A DNA stretch of 56,073 nt, taken from Candidatus Enterococcus murrayae. Its GTDB lineage: Bacteria; Bacillota; Bacilli; Lactobacillales; Enterococcaceae. Location: assembly GCF_017315985.1 (NCBI RefSeq), contig NZ_JAFLVR010000080.1:1-56073 (forward strand), given 5' to 3'. Below are positions 34,486 to 44,699 of this stretch, piece after piece. The translations under genes were made by a program, and so were the position numbers. The first letter of the stretch is position 1; the number at the start of each line of letters is the position of its first letter. The notes beneath the pieces were generated by a model that saw only the letters and a program-made list of their open reading frames with translations, did no database searches and was not told where the DNA came from.

Positions 34486-34515
34486 TTGTATTTTATCCTT
34501 AAACTAACATATAAT
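34486..34515 (+). promoter_or_regulatory. Probable promoter of glnPQ
   Basis: TTGTAT (34486-34491) and a perfect TATAAT (34510-34515) are 18 bp apart, about 16 bp before the ribosome binding site TAGGAGG. The uvrB-to-glnP gap has no gene. Confidence 0.55.
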
Positions 34516-34546
34516 AAACAAACGATAAGTAATTAGGAGGATTATT

Positions 34547-36709
34547 ATGAGAAAAAACAAATTAATTCCATTCGTCGTTTTCTTTATGGCAAGTATTTTC
34601 ACACTAGGCTTTGCTAACAAAACAGACGCCGCGGAAAAAACATATAAAATTGGAACGGACCTAACTTTTGCTCCTTTCGAATTCCAAAACTCCGATGGCG
34701 AATACATAGGGATCGACGTGGATTTACTTAACCAAATTGCAAAGGACCAGAACTTCAAAGTGGATTTACGTCCTTTAGGCTTTGACAGTTCAATCCAAGG
34801 AGTTCAATCAGATCAGCTGGATGGCATGATCGCTGGTATGAGCATTACAGATGAACGTAAAAAAACATTTGATTTTTCAGAACCGTATTTTGATAGTGGC
34901 ATCCAGATGGCCGTTAAAAATGACAACAAAAACATCAAAGGTTACAAGGATCTGAAAGGAAAGACGGTTGCTGCCAAAATCGGTACCGAAAGTGCTACAT
35001 TCTTAGATAAGAACAAAGATAAGTACGGTTACGAAATCAAGCAATATGAAGCTGCCGATGCTATGTATAATGCTTTGACTAACGGAAATGTTGAAGCGAT
35101 TTTTGATGACTATCCGGTTCTTGGGTATGCTGTAACAAACGGTCAACCCTTCAAGTTAGTCGGTGATCCAGAAAAAGGCAGCTCTTATGGCTTCGCTGTA
35201 AAAAAAGGCGAAAACAAAGAGTTGCTAGAAAAATTCAACAAAGGGTTGAAAGCTTTAAAGAAAGACGGAAGCTACGATAAAATCGTCAGCAAATACATTT
35301 CTACTGGTTCAGGCAACAAAGAAGTCTCTGATGAAATGAAAAAAATCGAACCGAAAAAAGATGTTTATGTCGTTGCTAGTGACTCTGCATTCGCTCCATT
35401 TGAATACAAAGACAGTGATGGAAAATACAAAGGGATCGACGTTGACTTATTAAAGCGTGCAGCCGAACTTCAAGGGTTTAAATTAGATATTAAATTTATC
35501 GGCTTCTCTTCAGCGATGCAGGCATTAGAATCTGGGCAGGCAGAAGGTATGATCGCTGGTATGACAATCACAGATGAACGAAAGGCCAATTATGACTTTT
35601 CTGATCCTTACTTCCAAAGCGGGATTCAGTTAGCTGTGGCCAAAGACAATAAGGATATCAAATCCTATAAAGATTTAAAAGGAAAAACTGTCGGAGCTAA
35701 AGTCGGTACTGAAAGTGCTGATTTTCTAGAAGCTCATAAAAAGGAATATGATTACACCATCAAGAGCTTTGATGCAGCTGATCAGCTATACGATGCGTTG
35801 AAGGTTGGCTCAATTGACGCTATGATGGATGACTACCCTGTTATCGGTTATGCGGTCAATCAGGGACAAGATTTAAAAACACCGATTAAACGTGAAGTTG
35901 GTGGCGAGTATGGTTTCGCAGTGAAAAAAGGGCAAAATGCGGAGCTTAGAGAAATGTTCACCGAAGGCTTGAAAGAAATGAAACGTACTGGTGAATATGA
36001 TGAGATCGTCAATAAGTACATCGGGTCTGATAAAGAAGAAAAGAAAGATGCTATTGATGAATCCACGATTACCGGTCTATTGAAAAACAACTATAAATCA
36101 TTACTAGACGGTTTATGGAAAACCATCGTTCTAGCCTTAGTCTCATTTGCTCTTGCCTTAGTCCTAGGTGTCATTTTCGGATTATTCCGAGTTTCTCCAG
36201 TTCGTGGATTACGGACTTTAGCAGGTGTCTACATTGATATTATCCGGGGTATTCCAATGATGGTATTAGCCTTCTTCATTTTCTTTGGCTTACCAGGGAT
36301 TACCGGAATTAAGATTCCCGATTTTGCCGCAGGAATCATTACTTTGACTTTAAATGCAAGTGCCTATATTGCTGAAATCGTCCGCGGCGGTATCAATGCT
36401 GTGCCAGTTGGTCAAATGGAAGCCTCTCGTAGTTTAGGTCTTTCATACAATCGCACGATGCAGAAAATTATTTTGCCGCAGGCTGTGAAGATCATGATCC
36501 CTTCTTTCATTAACCAATTCGTTATCAGCTTGAAAGATACGACGATCATCTCTGCTATCGGTGTCGTGGAATTACTCCAAACAGGTAAAATCATCGTCGC
36601 TCGTACAACTCAAAGCTCTTACGTATACTTGATCATCGCGATCATGTACTTGATCTTGATCACGATCTTGACTAAGTTAGCAAACCGTTTAGATAAGAAG
36701 GTGAAATAG
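34547..36709 (+). CDS. glnP: Glutamine/glutamate ABC transporter: two fused receptor domains plus permease
   Basis: 720-residue membrane protein that binds amino acid and forms the transport channel with GlnQ. A signal peptide (1-28) is followed by two similar type 3 solute-binding domains (about 31-256 and 268-487), each with the pattern GTDLTFAPFE/ASDSAFAPFE and FSDPYFQSGIQ. The last 215 residues are the permease with the EAA-like motif EASRSLGLSYNRTMQKIILPQ. This tandem-receptor fusion is the GlnP architecture of lactic acid bacteria. GlnQ starts right at its stop, so they are coupled. Confidence 0.94.
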   Translation: MRKNKLIPFVVFFMASIFTLGFANKTDAAEKTYKIGTDLTFAPFEFQNSDGEYIGIDVDLLNQIAKDQNFKVDLRPLGFDSSIQGVQSDQLDGMIAGMSITDERKKTFDFSEPYFDSGIQMAVKNDNKNIKGYKDLKGKTVAAKIGTESATFLDKNKDKYGYEIKQYEAADAMYNALTNGNVEAIFDDYPVLGYAVTNGQPFKLVGDPEKGSSYGFAVKKGENKELLEKFNKGLKALKKDGSYDKIVSKYISTGSGNKEVSDEMKKIEPKKDVYVVASDSAFAPFEYKDSDGKYKGIDVDLLKRAAELQGFKLDIKFIGFSSAMQALESGQAEGMIAGMTITDERKANYDFSDPYFQSGIQLAVAKDNKDIKSYKDLKGKTVGAKVGTESADFLEAHKKEYDYTIKSFDAADQLYDALKVGSIDAMMDDYPVIGYAVNQGQDLKTPIKREVGGEYGFAVKKGQNAELREMFTEGLKEMKRTGEYDEIVNKYIGSDKEEKKDAIDESTITGLLKNNYKSLLDGLWKTIVLALVSFALALVLGVIFGLFRVSPVRGLRTLAGVYIDIIRGIPMMVLAFFIFFGLPGITGIKIPDFAAGIITLTLNASAYIAEIVRGGINAVPVGQMEASRSLGLSYNRTMQKIILPQAVKIMIPSFINQFVISLKDTTIISAIGVVELLQTGKIIVARTTQSSYVYLIIAIMYLILITILTKLANRLDKKVK

Positions 36710-37459
36710 ATGGAAAATAGAATAGATAAAAAAATTGTCGTAAACCATTTAGTAAAGAAATTCGGTGAAAACACCGTATTGAATGACTTGAATATCACCA
36801 TCAGTGAAGGTGAAGTAGTTTGTATTATCGGACCATCTGGTTCAGGTAAAAGTACCTTCTTGCGCTGTATGAATCACTTAGAAGAACCTACTTCGGGCGA
36901 AATCATTATCGATGGTCAGGATCTGACCGATAAGCATACAGACATCAATTTGGTGCGTCAGCATATTGGAATGGTATTTCAGCATTTCAACTTGTTCCCG
37001 CACTTGACTGTTTTGGAAAATATTACTTTGGCTCCGCTTGATTTAAAAGGCGAATCAAAAGAATCGGCTAATAAGCGTGGAGTGGAGTTGTTAACACAGG
37101 TCGGCTTAGCTGAAAAGAAAAATGATTATCCAGATAGTCTTTCTGGCGGCCAAAAACAGCGTGTCGCAATCGCTCGTGCATTAGCAATGAACCCTGATGT
37201 CATGCTTTTCGACGAACCAACCTCTGCTCTTGACCCGGAAATGGTTGGAGATGTATTAAAGGTTATGAAAGATTTAGCGCTGCAAGGAATGACAATGGTA
37301 ATCGTTACTCACGAAATGGGATTCGCTAAGGAAGTAGCTGACCGTGTGATCTTTACCGACGGTGGTAAAATTCTTGAGGACGGCACACCAGAACAAGTTT
37401 TCAATAATCCTCATAATCCAAGAACGCAAGACTTCTTGAATAAAGTATTGAATATTTAA
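36710..37459 (+). CDS. glnQ: Amino acid ABC transporter ATP-binding protein GlnQ
   Basis: 249-residue ATPase of a polar amino acid transporter. Walker A GPSGSGKS (41-48), the signature LSGGQKQR (about 143-150) and Walker B VMLFDEP (about 163-169) are all canonical. It begins directly after the glnP stop and ends at a strong terminator, so the two-gene unit is complete. Confidence 0.95.
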   Translation: MENRIDKKIVVNHLVKKFGENTVLNDLNITISEGEVVCIIGPSGSGKSTFLRCMNHLEEPTSGEIIIDGQDLTDKHTDINLVRQHIGMVFQHFNLFPHLTVLENITLAPLDLKGESKESANKRGVELLTQVGLAEKKNDYPDSLSGGQKQRVAIARALAMNPDVMLFDEPTSALDPEMVGDVLKVMKDLALQGMTMVIVTHEMGFAKEVADRVIFTDGGKILEDGTPEQVFNNPHNPRTQDFLNKVLNI

Positions 37460-37470
37460 TCCATAAACAC

Positions 37471-37510
37471 AAAAAGCCGTGAAATCATTTTAGATTTCAC
37501 GGTTTTTTCT
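37471..37510. terminator. Bidirectional terminator between glnQ and the dehydrogenase gene
   Basis: CCGTGAAATC and GATTTCACGG (37477-37502) pair perfectly with a short loop, with an A-run before and a T-run after. The stop codon of the minus-strand dehydrogenase (37490-37492) lies in the loop. Confidence 0.9.
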
Positions 37511-38533
37511 AAAAACTAATAAAGCTTGATAAACTTCTTCTTTGGTCACTGGTGATTGACTGCGGATTATTCCATCCTCTGGAGAAAAGGCCAAATCAGT
37601 CACTTTTTTCAGTTCTTCCGCAGATGGGAAGATCGATAAATCCTCATAAGTAGTCGGCAAATCTAAATTCTCAAATAGCCTTCGATACTGAGTCAGTTCC
37701 TCTTCTCGCCCTTCTATATGAAGATGCTGTAAAGTCGTCAGAGCGATGATTTGTCCGTGACTCCCCTTCACTTCTCTACCCCATAGGCTAATCATCGCAT
37801 TGTGCAGTGCATGAGCAATACTCAAACCGCCCGATTCAAACCCAATCCCGCTTAATAGTGTGTTTGCCTCAACAACCGCTTCAAATGCCGGCGTAATTTC
37901 ATGTTTCTTGTTTGCCTCCACTGCTGCTTCTGCATACTCCAACAAAACTTCACGACATTTTTCTGCTATGGCTTCTGCTGCCAAGGTGGGCAGTGCTCCA
38001 AGTGTGTTCACTCCGGAATTTTCTCGCACTGTTCTCGCTTCTATTGACGTAGACAATCCGTCAGCGATTCCGGCAGTTAGAAAATGGACTGGACTGTTGA
38101 TTAAAATCGCCGTATCAACTAAAACTAAATCAGGACTTTGAGCATAGTAATCATACTTTTCAAAGTAACCATCTTGGTATTTCACCGAAATCCGTGAAGT
38201 TGGCGCATCTGTTGAAGCAGATGTTGGAACAACGATACAGCTGCTGTTCGATTCAAATGCCAACGCTTTTCCCAAATCGATCGCTCTTCCACCGCCCAAA
38301 GCAATAACATAATTAAAACTGTTTGTACCTCTCTCGTTCTCCACTAGCCATGTGCTAATTTGGCCGCCTCGAATAGTCAGCTCTTCGATCAATTGCTTTC
38401 CGACCATTTGGTACACAAATGAATCAGTTACCAATAATCCCTTTGCACCAAAAGCTAAAATATCCTCTAAATGATTCCATAAAACATTTTTTCCCTGACG
38501 ATACGTCATAGGACTGACAAAAACTTTCTCCAT
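37490..38533 (-). CDS. Glycerol dehydrogenase-family iron-containing oxidoreductase
   Basis: 347-residue member of the iron-containing alcohol dehydrogenase superfamily. NAD-binding GGGRAIDLGKALA (about residue 81) and PTSASTDAPTS match glycerol dehydrogenase GldA; likely metal ligands are the Asp in GIADGLST and the His residues in AHALHN and SHGQ. It was called from ATG 38533 because AAGGAGC lies 6 bp upstream; the longer reading adds an unlikely 29-residue start. The substrate could be glycerol or another diol or ketone, so I give no gene symbol. It stands alone between glnQ and tuf. Confidence 0.85.
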   Translation of the reverse strand: MEKVFVSPMTYRQGKNVLWNHLEDILAFGAKGLLVTDSFVYQMVGKQLIEELTIRGGQISTWLVENERGTNSFNYVIALGGGRAIDLGKALAFESNSSCIVVPTSASTDAPTSRISVKYQDGYFEKYDYYAQSPDLVLVDTAILINSPVHFLTAGIADGLSTSIEARTVRENSGVNTLGALPTLAAEAIAEKCREVLLEYAEAAVEANKKHEITPAFEAVVEANTLLSGIGFESGGLSIAHALHNAMISLWGREVKGSHGQIIALTTLQHLHIEGREEELTQYRRLFENLDLPTTYEDLSIFPSAEELKKVTDLAFSPEDGIIRSQSPVTKEEVYQALLVFRKNREI

Positions 38534-38620
38534 AGCTGCTCCTTTTGACCCTTTTAAATTATCATAGCAATCAAATAACACAGTTGCAAGATAACCCGAA
38601 GTCCAGTATCTCCATAACAC

Positions 38621-38655
38621 AAAAAAAGCACACAGCGTTGAATAGCTGCGTGCTT
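38621..38655 (-). terminator. Terminator of tuf
   Basis: In minus-strand sense AAGCACGCAGC and GCTGTGTGCTT form an 11-bp stem with one G-U pair, then seven T's (38626-38655 stem). Confidence 0.9.
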
Positions 38656-38666
38656 AGTAAATTCTA

Positions 38667-39854
38667 TTATGCTTCGATTTCGGTTACGATACCTGAACCG
38701 ACAGTACGTCCGCCTTCACGAATAGAGAATGTTGTTCCCTTTTCTACAGCGATTGGGTGGATCAATTCAACATCGATCGTTACGTTATCGCCAGGCATTA
38801 CCATTTCAGTACCTTCTGGCAATACGATGTTACCAGTAACGTCTGTTGTACGGAAGTAGAATTGAGGACGATAGTTGTTAAAGAACGGAGTATGACGTCC
38901 GCCTTCTTCTTTCGTCAATACATAAACTTCTGCACTGAATTTTGTATGTGGTGTGATTGAACCTGGTTTAGCTAATACTTGTCCACGTTCGATTTCATCA
39001 CGTGTGATGCCTCGTAATAAGACCCCAACGTTATCGCCGGCTTCACCATAATCCAATGTTTTACGGAACATTTCAAGTCCAGTTACCACTGCTTTTTGAA
39101 CTTCAGGTTTGATCCCGATAATTTCAATTTCATCGCCAACCTTGACTTCACCACGGTCAATACGGCCTGAAGCAACAGTCCCGCGTCCTGTGATTGAGAA
39201 GACATCTTCCACTGGTAACAAGAATGGTTTGTCTGTGTCGCGTTCTGGTGTTGGGATATATTCGTCTACAGTATCCATCAAGTCCATAATCACTTGTTCT
39301 TGTTCAGGATCACCTTCTAAAGCTTTCAAGGCAGAACCTTTAAGAACTGGAATATCATCGCCTGGGAAACCATATTCAGAAAGCAGCTCACGTACTTCCA
39401 TCTCAACTAGATCAATCAATTCTTCATCATCAACTAAGTCGACTTTATTCAAGAAAACGATCAAATATTTAACACCTACTTGACGTGATAGTAAAATATG
39501 TTCACGTGTTTGAGGCATTGGTCCGTCAGTAGCTGAAACTACTAGGATCGCACCATCCATTTGAGCGGCACCGGTAATCATATTCTTTACATAGTCCGCG
39601 TGTCCTGGAGCATCGATATGTGCATAGTGACGTTTTTCTGTTTCATACTCAACGTGAGCGGTGTTAATAGTAATTCCGCGTTCTCGTTCTTCTGGTGCAG
39701 CATCGATACTAGCATAGTCTTGAGGGTTTGCTAGACCTTTCTTGCCTAATACCGTTGTGATCGCTGCCGTTAATGTTGTTTTCCCGTGGTCGACGTGACC
39801 AATGGTACCAATGTTAACGTGTGGTTTACTTCTATCGTAATGTTCTTTTGCCAT
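38667..39854 (-). CDS. tuf: Elongation factor Tu
   Basis: 395-residue GTPase that delivers aminoacyl-tRNA to the ribosome. G1 GHVDHGKT (19-26), G3 DAPGHADY, G4 NKVD and the domain II/III core are canonical. Start ATG 39854, 10 bp after AGGAGG; the upstream TTG reading is not needed. It is monocistronic here, not behind fusA as in some genomes. Codons favour highly expressed forms. Confidence 0.98.
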   Translation of the reverse strand: MAKEHYDRSKPHVNIGTIGHVDHGKTTLTAAITTVLGKKGLANPQDYASIDAAPEERERGITINTAHVEYETEKRHYAHIDAPGHADYVKNMITGAAQMDGAILVVSATDGPMPQTREHILLSRQVGVKYLIVFLNKVDLVDDEELIDLVEMEVRELLSEYGFPGDDIPVLKGSALKALEGDPEQEQVIMDLMDTVDEYIPTPERDTDKPFLLPVEDVFSITGRGTVASGRIDRGEVKVGDEIEIIGIKPEVQKAVVTGLEMFRKTLDYGEAGDNVGVLLRGITRDEIERGQVLAKPGSITPHTKFSAEVYVLTKEEGGRHTPFFNNYRPQFYFRTTDVTGNIVLPEGTEMVMPGDNVTIDVELIHPIAVEKGTTFSIREGGRTVGSGIVTEIEA

Positions 39855-40044
39855 AATAAACAAACCTCCTAAAAAGTGTAAAAATTCTTACGGATACAGT
39901 GTAAAACATTTTGGGCTAAATGAAAAAGATTTACACTTTTACTTTTTGTAAGTAACTATCCGAGATCATAATACATCAGAATTGGTCAAACTCCAAATAA
40001 TTTGTTTCTACTTTGAATAAAGGAGATTGATTCGAAAGCTGATC
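39855..40044 (-). promoter_or_regulatory. Leader and promoter region of tuf, with repeats
   Basis: In minus-strand sense TTTTCA and TACACT lie 17 bp apart (near 39925-39898) and are the best promoter candidate. AGTGTAAA upstream (39930-39938) and TTTACACT at the -10 form an inverted repeat, flanked by CGGATA and TATCCG; a further copy lies near 39875. Whether these are operators or a leader RNA fold cannot be told from the sequence. Confidence 0.35.
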
Positions 40045-40170
40045 ATGACTGATTATTGTTTATGTATAGACGAAAGAGTGTACAGAGAGAAGGATTATTG
40101 GTTTAATAATAGTGAGGATTCCATGATATTCCCACTCTTGTTAGAACTAAATAATGAAGGAGAAGATTAA
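40045..40170 (+). CDS. Possible small protein (41 residues) upstream of the fetAB operon
   Basis: ATG at 40045 opens a frame that ends with TAA directly before ATG 40171 of the next gene. The product is MTDYCLCIDERVYREKDYWF followed by an acidic end, LLLELNNEGED. A strong AAAGGAG lies 19 bp upstream, too far for this ATG, which weakens the call; a TTG at 40027 is too close. The stop-start junction and acidic frame favour a real gene. Function unknown. Confidence 0.4.
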   Translation: MTDYCLCIDERVYREKDYWFNNSEDSMIFPLLLELNNEGED

Positions 40171-40446
40171 ATGAACAGTTTTCAAAAACAACTAGCTCAA
40201 GTACCAGCGGAAATAAGCAAAGCGTGGAGTGTTGGGTTTGTTTTTGTCAAAGAGAAGGATCACTATTGGCATTTTCCAGCCAGACAATGGAACGAACAAC
40301 AAATACAGGATTATTTCTTTGATCGGTACAAAAAAGACAGCCAATTTATTCTTTATCCTAAATTGGGTTTGAAGCAGCTGGTGATAAATGATCTGCCTGA
40401 GCTTTTTGTCATCGTGCCTTATGACTATAGAAAGGATAATAATTAA
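40171..40446 (+). CDS. Hypothetical protein, 91 residues
   Basis: Soluble protein with many aromatic residues (WHFPARQWNEQQIQDYFF) and no recognised motif. ATG is preceded by AAGGAG with 8-bp spacing. Its stop lies 1 bp before the fetA-like ATG, so it appears to be the first or second gene of an ABC-transporter operon. I do not recognise the family and give no function. Confidence 0.75.
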   Translation: MNSFQKQLAQVPAEISKAWSVGFVFVKEKDHYWHFPARQWNEQQIQDYFFDRYKKDSQFILYPKLGLKQLVINDLPELFVIVPYDYRKDNN

Positions 40447-40447
40447 C

Positions 40448-41083
40448 ATGGCTTTATTAGAATTAAATAGTGTTAGTTACCAAGCGGAAGAACGTTTGAT
40501 TTTGGATCAGATTACCTTGTCTGTTGAACAGGGAACTTTTTTGACAATTACCGGACCGTCTGGTGGCGGTAAAAGCACTTTGCTTCGAATGATTGCATCG
40601 CTGCTGTCTCCGTCCAGCGGAGAGATTCTTTTTCGCGGGAAAAATCAACATTCATATGATTACACTGAATTTCGTCAACAAGTCTCTTATTGTTTTCAGC
40701 AGCCGTCATTATTTGGCGAGACTGTCCAGGACAATTTAGAATTTCCTTATCTGATTCGACAAACTACTCCAAATCAGGAACAAATGCTGGAGCATCTTCA
40801 AATGGTCGATCTTCCAAAAAGCTACTTACCCAAAAAAATCAATGAGCTTTCTGGAGGTGAGCGTCAGCGGGTTGCATTAATAAGAAATATCTTGTTCCTG
40901 CCAGAAATTTTGTTGTTGGATGAAGTGACCTCTGGATTAGATGAACAGACAAAAACAATTATTCATCGATTGATCGACAGCATTCATCAAAACGGCTGTA
41001 CTATTTTACAAGTGACTCATGATGAATCTGAAATCAAGGCTGCGAAGAAGCTGCTGTTCGTTCAAGGAGGGAAATTGAAATAA
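40448..41083 (+). CDS. fetA: ABC transporter ATP-binding protein, FetA-like
   Basis: 211-residue ATPase (starting MALLELNSVSYQ at 40448, not the longer 231-residue reading). Walker A GPSGGGKS (36-43), signature ELSGGERQR (about 138) and Walker B ILLLDEV (about 158). Its partner is the adjoining FetB-type permease, overlapping by one base. In E. coli the FetAB (YbbLM) pair is an iron exporter that protects from oxidative stress; in Firmicutes the substrate is unproven. Confidence 0.82.
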   Translation: MALLELNSVSYQAEERLILDQITLSVEQGTFLTITGPSGGGKSTLLRMIASLLSPSSGEILFRGKNQHSYDYTEFRQQVSYCFQQPSLFGETVQDNLEFPYLIRQTTPNQEQMLEHLQMVDLPKSYLPKKINELSGGERQRVALIRNILFLPEILLLDEVTSGLDEQTKTIIHRLIDSIHQNGCTILQVTHDESEIKAAKKLLFVQGGKLK

Positions 41084-41844
41084 TGAATCAATTAGCTGTA
41101 AACGATCTTTCATTAGTTCTCGCCTTTGCGCTAGTTCTGATTGCTGTTCTGATAAGTGCTAAAGAAAAGCTTCACTTATCGAAGGATATTTTTCTTAGTA
41201 TTATCCGAGCGATCATACAATTAGTGATCGTAGGCTACTTACTGAAGTATATTTTTCAAGTGGATAATAATTTTTTAACGATCGCCATGAGTCTGTTTAT
41301 TGTTTTCAACGCTGCTTGGAACGCGCATAAGCGAAATCCTAGTCTTCATAAAAAGTATATTCCCTCATTAGCGGCTATTTTTATCAGCACGTATGTTACT
41401 CTGGGCCTATTGATTTTTTCTGGCGCAATCAAGTTCATTCCTTCTCAAATCGTTCCTATTACAGGTATGATAGCAAGTAATTCTATGGTAGCGATCGGTT
41501 TATGCTATAGAGCCTTGAATACACAATTTCACGATCTGAGACAGCAAGTACTGGAAAAATTGGCATTAGGAGCTTCAATCAAGCTGGCTTCTAAACCGAT
41601 TCTGCAGCAAAGTATCAAGACCGCCATGCAGCCGACAATCGATTCGGCAAAAACGGTTGGACTAGTCAGTCTGCCTGGAATGATGTCAGGGCTGATATTT
41701 GCCGGACTTGATCCGGTACATGCCATCAAATATCAGATTATGGTGACCTTTATGCTGCTGTCAGCTACTAGTCTCGGCTCCATCATTGGCGGCTACTTTG
41801 CTTATAAGAACTACTTCAATTCCGATCACCAATTGACCCTCTAA
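41083..41844 (+). CDS. fetB: ABC transporter permease, FetB/UPF0014 family
   Basis: 253-residue integral membrane protein with about seven hydrophobic helices. Characteristic UPF0014 features include MIASNSMVAIGLCYRAL and LPGMMSGLIFAGLDPVHAIKYQI. It starts within the TAA of fetA (TAATG), so coupled. It ends at a strong terminator that it shares with ilvA on the other strand. Export of iron or another metal is inferred from the family only. Confidence 0.85.
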   Translation: MNQLAVNDLSLVLAFALVLIAVLISAKEKLHLSKDIFLSIIRAIIQLVIVGYLLKYIFQVDNNFLTIAMSLFIVFNAAWNAHKRNPSLHKKYIPSLAAIFISTYVTLGLLIFSGAIKFIPSQIVPITGMIASNSMVAIGLCYRALNTQFHDLRQQVLEKLALGASIKLASKPILQQSIKTAMQPTIDSAKTVGLVSLPGMMSGLIFAGLDPVHAIKYQIMVTFMLLSATSLGSIIGGYFAYKNYFNSDHQLTL

Positions 41845-41896
41845 AAAACAGGACCTGCAGAAGTTAAAGTCGCCAACTTCTTGCAGGTCCTGCTTT
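41843..41896. terminator. Bidirectional terminator between fetB and ilvA
   Basis: CAGGACCTGCA.GAAGTT and AACTTC.TGCAGGTCCTG (41849-41892) form a 17-bp stem with one bulged T, A-run before and T-run after. Confidence 0.9.
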
Positions 41897-43153
41897 TTAA
41901 ACTAATAAATTGTACAGCGTTTTGTTTTGACTCAACTCAATATACGTTGAATCAAACGTCTTCAAGCGTTTCAATAATTCTGGTAAAGTTTCAGGTTTTT
42001 TCAACAGTACACCAATCACTACGGGTCCGGTTCCGCGATTGCTCTTCTTAGTATATTCAAAGCGAGTAATGTCATCACCTTCACCTAGTACCTCTGATAC
42101 AAATTCTTTCAGAGCTCCTGGCCGTTGAGGAAAGTTTACTACAAAATAGTGCTTCAAGCCTTCATAAATCAATGAACGCTCTTCAATCTCTGCCATTCGA
42201 TTAATATCATTATTTCCACCACTGATGATACAAATGACGGTTTTCCCTTTGATCTTTTCTTTCATTAAATCTAGGGCAGCAACACTCAATGCACCAGCAG
42301 GTTCAACTACGATTGCTTGTTTACCGTATAAATCCAAAATTGTTGAGCAAATCAAGCCTTCGTCTACTGACATCAATTCATCGACATACTTTTTACTATG
42401 AGAGTAGGTGATTTCCCCCACACGTTGGACGGCTGCCCCATCAACGAATTTATCGATCTCGGCTAATTTGATCGGCTGTTCCTCCTCAAAGGCCGCTTGC
42501 ATCGAAGCTGCTCCTTTGGGTTCGACACCAATCACTTTAGTGGTTGGTGAGGTATTTTTAACGTAGGAGGATACTCCGCTGATCAAGCCGCCTCCGCCGA
42601 TTGCTGAAATGACATAATCAGGTTTGTAGCCTTCACTTTCTGCATCAGTCATCATTTCCAATGCCAATGTTCCTTGTCCAGCGATGATATTTTTATCGTT
42701 GAAAGGATCAATGAAGCTCATGCCGTTTTCTTCACAGTATTTCCTTGCGGCAGCAGCAGAAGCATCAAAGGTATCGCCGACCAAATGAATATCTGCAAAT
42801 TCACCACCGAAGAATTTTACTTGAGAAACTTTTTGCTGCGGTGTAGTCGTCGGCATGAAGATCGCTGCCTTTGCTTTTAATTCATGGCAAGTATAAGCAA
42901 CTCCCTGTGCATGATTTCCTGCACTCGCACAAACCACACCCTTTTTCAATTCTGCTTCTGAGAGCTTCTTGATGGCATAGTAGGCTCCGCGTAATTTAAA
43001 TGAACGCACCTTCTGCAGGTCTTCTCTTTTTAGTAAAATGGTCGCCTGATACTTTTCAGATAAATAGCGATCATATTGCAACGGTGTATGATTTACAGAA
43101 TTTTTCAGTAACTGATATGCACTGCGAACCTCGGTATCCTTGATCAATTCCAT
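41897..43153 (-). CDS. ilvA: Threonine dehydratase (biosynthetic)
   Basis: 418-residue PLP enzyme that turns threonine into 2-oxobutanoate, the first step in isoleucine synthesis. PLP-lysine is in SFKLRGAYY (Lys53), with SAGNHAQG and the glycine-rich GGGGLISG for cofactor phosphate. The C-terminal 80 residues are an ACT-like regulatory domain (LKHYFVVNFPQRPGALKEFV) expected to bind isoleucine. It is the last gene of ilvDBNCA and shares the terminator with fetB. Confidence 0.95.
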   Translation of the reverse strand: MELIKDTEVRSAYQLLKNSVNHTPLQYDRYLSEKYQATILLKREDLQKVRSFKLRGAYYAIKKLSEAELKKGVVCASAGNHAQGVAYTCHELKAKAAIFMPTTTPQQKVSQVKFFGGEFADIHLVGDTFDASAAAARKYCEENGMSFIDPFNDKNIIAGQGTLALEMMTDAESEGYKPDYVISAIGGGGLISGVSSYVKNTSPTTKVIGVEPKGAASMQAAFEEEQPIKLAEIDKFVDGAAVQRVGEITYSHSKKYVDELMSVDEGLICSTILDLYGKQAIVVEPAGALSVAALDLMKEKIKGKTVICIISGGNNDINRMAEIEERSLIYEGLKHYFVVNFPQRPGALKEFVSEVLGEGDDITRFEYTKKSNRGTGPVVIGVLLKKPETLPELLKRLKTFDSTYIELSQNKTLYNLLV

Positions 43154-43166
43154 CGCAGCACCCCCA

Positions 43167-44180
<1,014 letters not shown>

Positions 44181-44222
44181 TTAAACTATATTAATAGCAA
44201 AACCCAAAAATAGATTTCGCGT

Positions 44223-44699
44223 TTAACCTCTGCTAAATCCGGTCACGCCTGTTCGTGCTAATTGTTTGATCCCATAAGGACGAAGCACATCGATACAAGC
44301 ATTAACCTTTTCTGTTGATCCGGCAACCTGAACCACGATCGTTTTTAGTCCTACATCTACTACATCTGCACGAAACGGATCGATCATCGCTTGAATCTCT
44401 GAGCGGATCGCCGCTGGTGCACTTACTTTAACAAGTGCCAGTTCTCTTTCCAAATGAGGCTCATCGGTCACATCGGAAACCTTCACCACGTCGATTTGTT
44501 TATTTAACTGCTTGGTGACTTGTTCAACGTCAGCCAAAGTTTCTGCTTGAATAATGATCGTCATCCGTGATTCGCCGTCTCTTTCGGTACGGCCGACTGA
44601 AACGCTGTCCATATTTACTTGCCGCCGGTTCAGGACACTCGTAATCCGACTGAGTACCCCCGCCTGATCATGGACCATCGCTGTAATCATCCGTCTCAT
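44223..44699 (-). CDS. ilvN: Acetolactate synthase small regulatory subunit
   Basis: 158-residue ACT-domain protein (VHDQAGVLSRITSVLNRRQVNMDSVSV at about 9-35) that binds and activates the catalytic subunit and mediates valine feedback. It begins directly after the ilvB stop (44700), so coupled expression is expected. Length is typical of the short IlvN/IlvH form. Confidence 0.94.
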   Translation of the reverse strand: MRRMITAMVHDQAGVLSRITSVLNRRQVNMDSVSVGRTERDGESRMTIIIQAETLADVEQVTKQLNKQIDVVKVSDVTDEPHLERELALVKVSAPAAIRSEIQAMIDPFRADVVDVGLKTIVVQVAGSTEKVNACIDVLRPYGIKQLARTGVTGFSRG

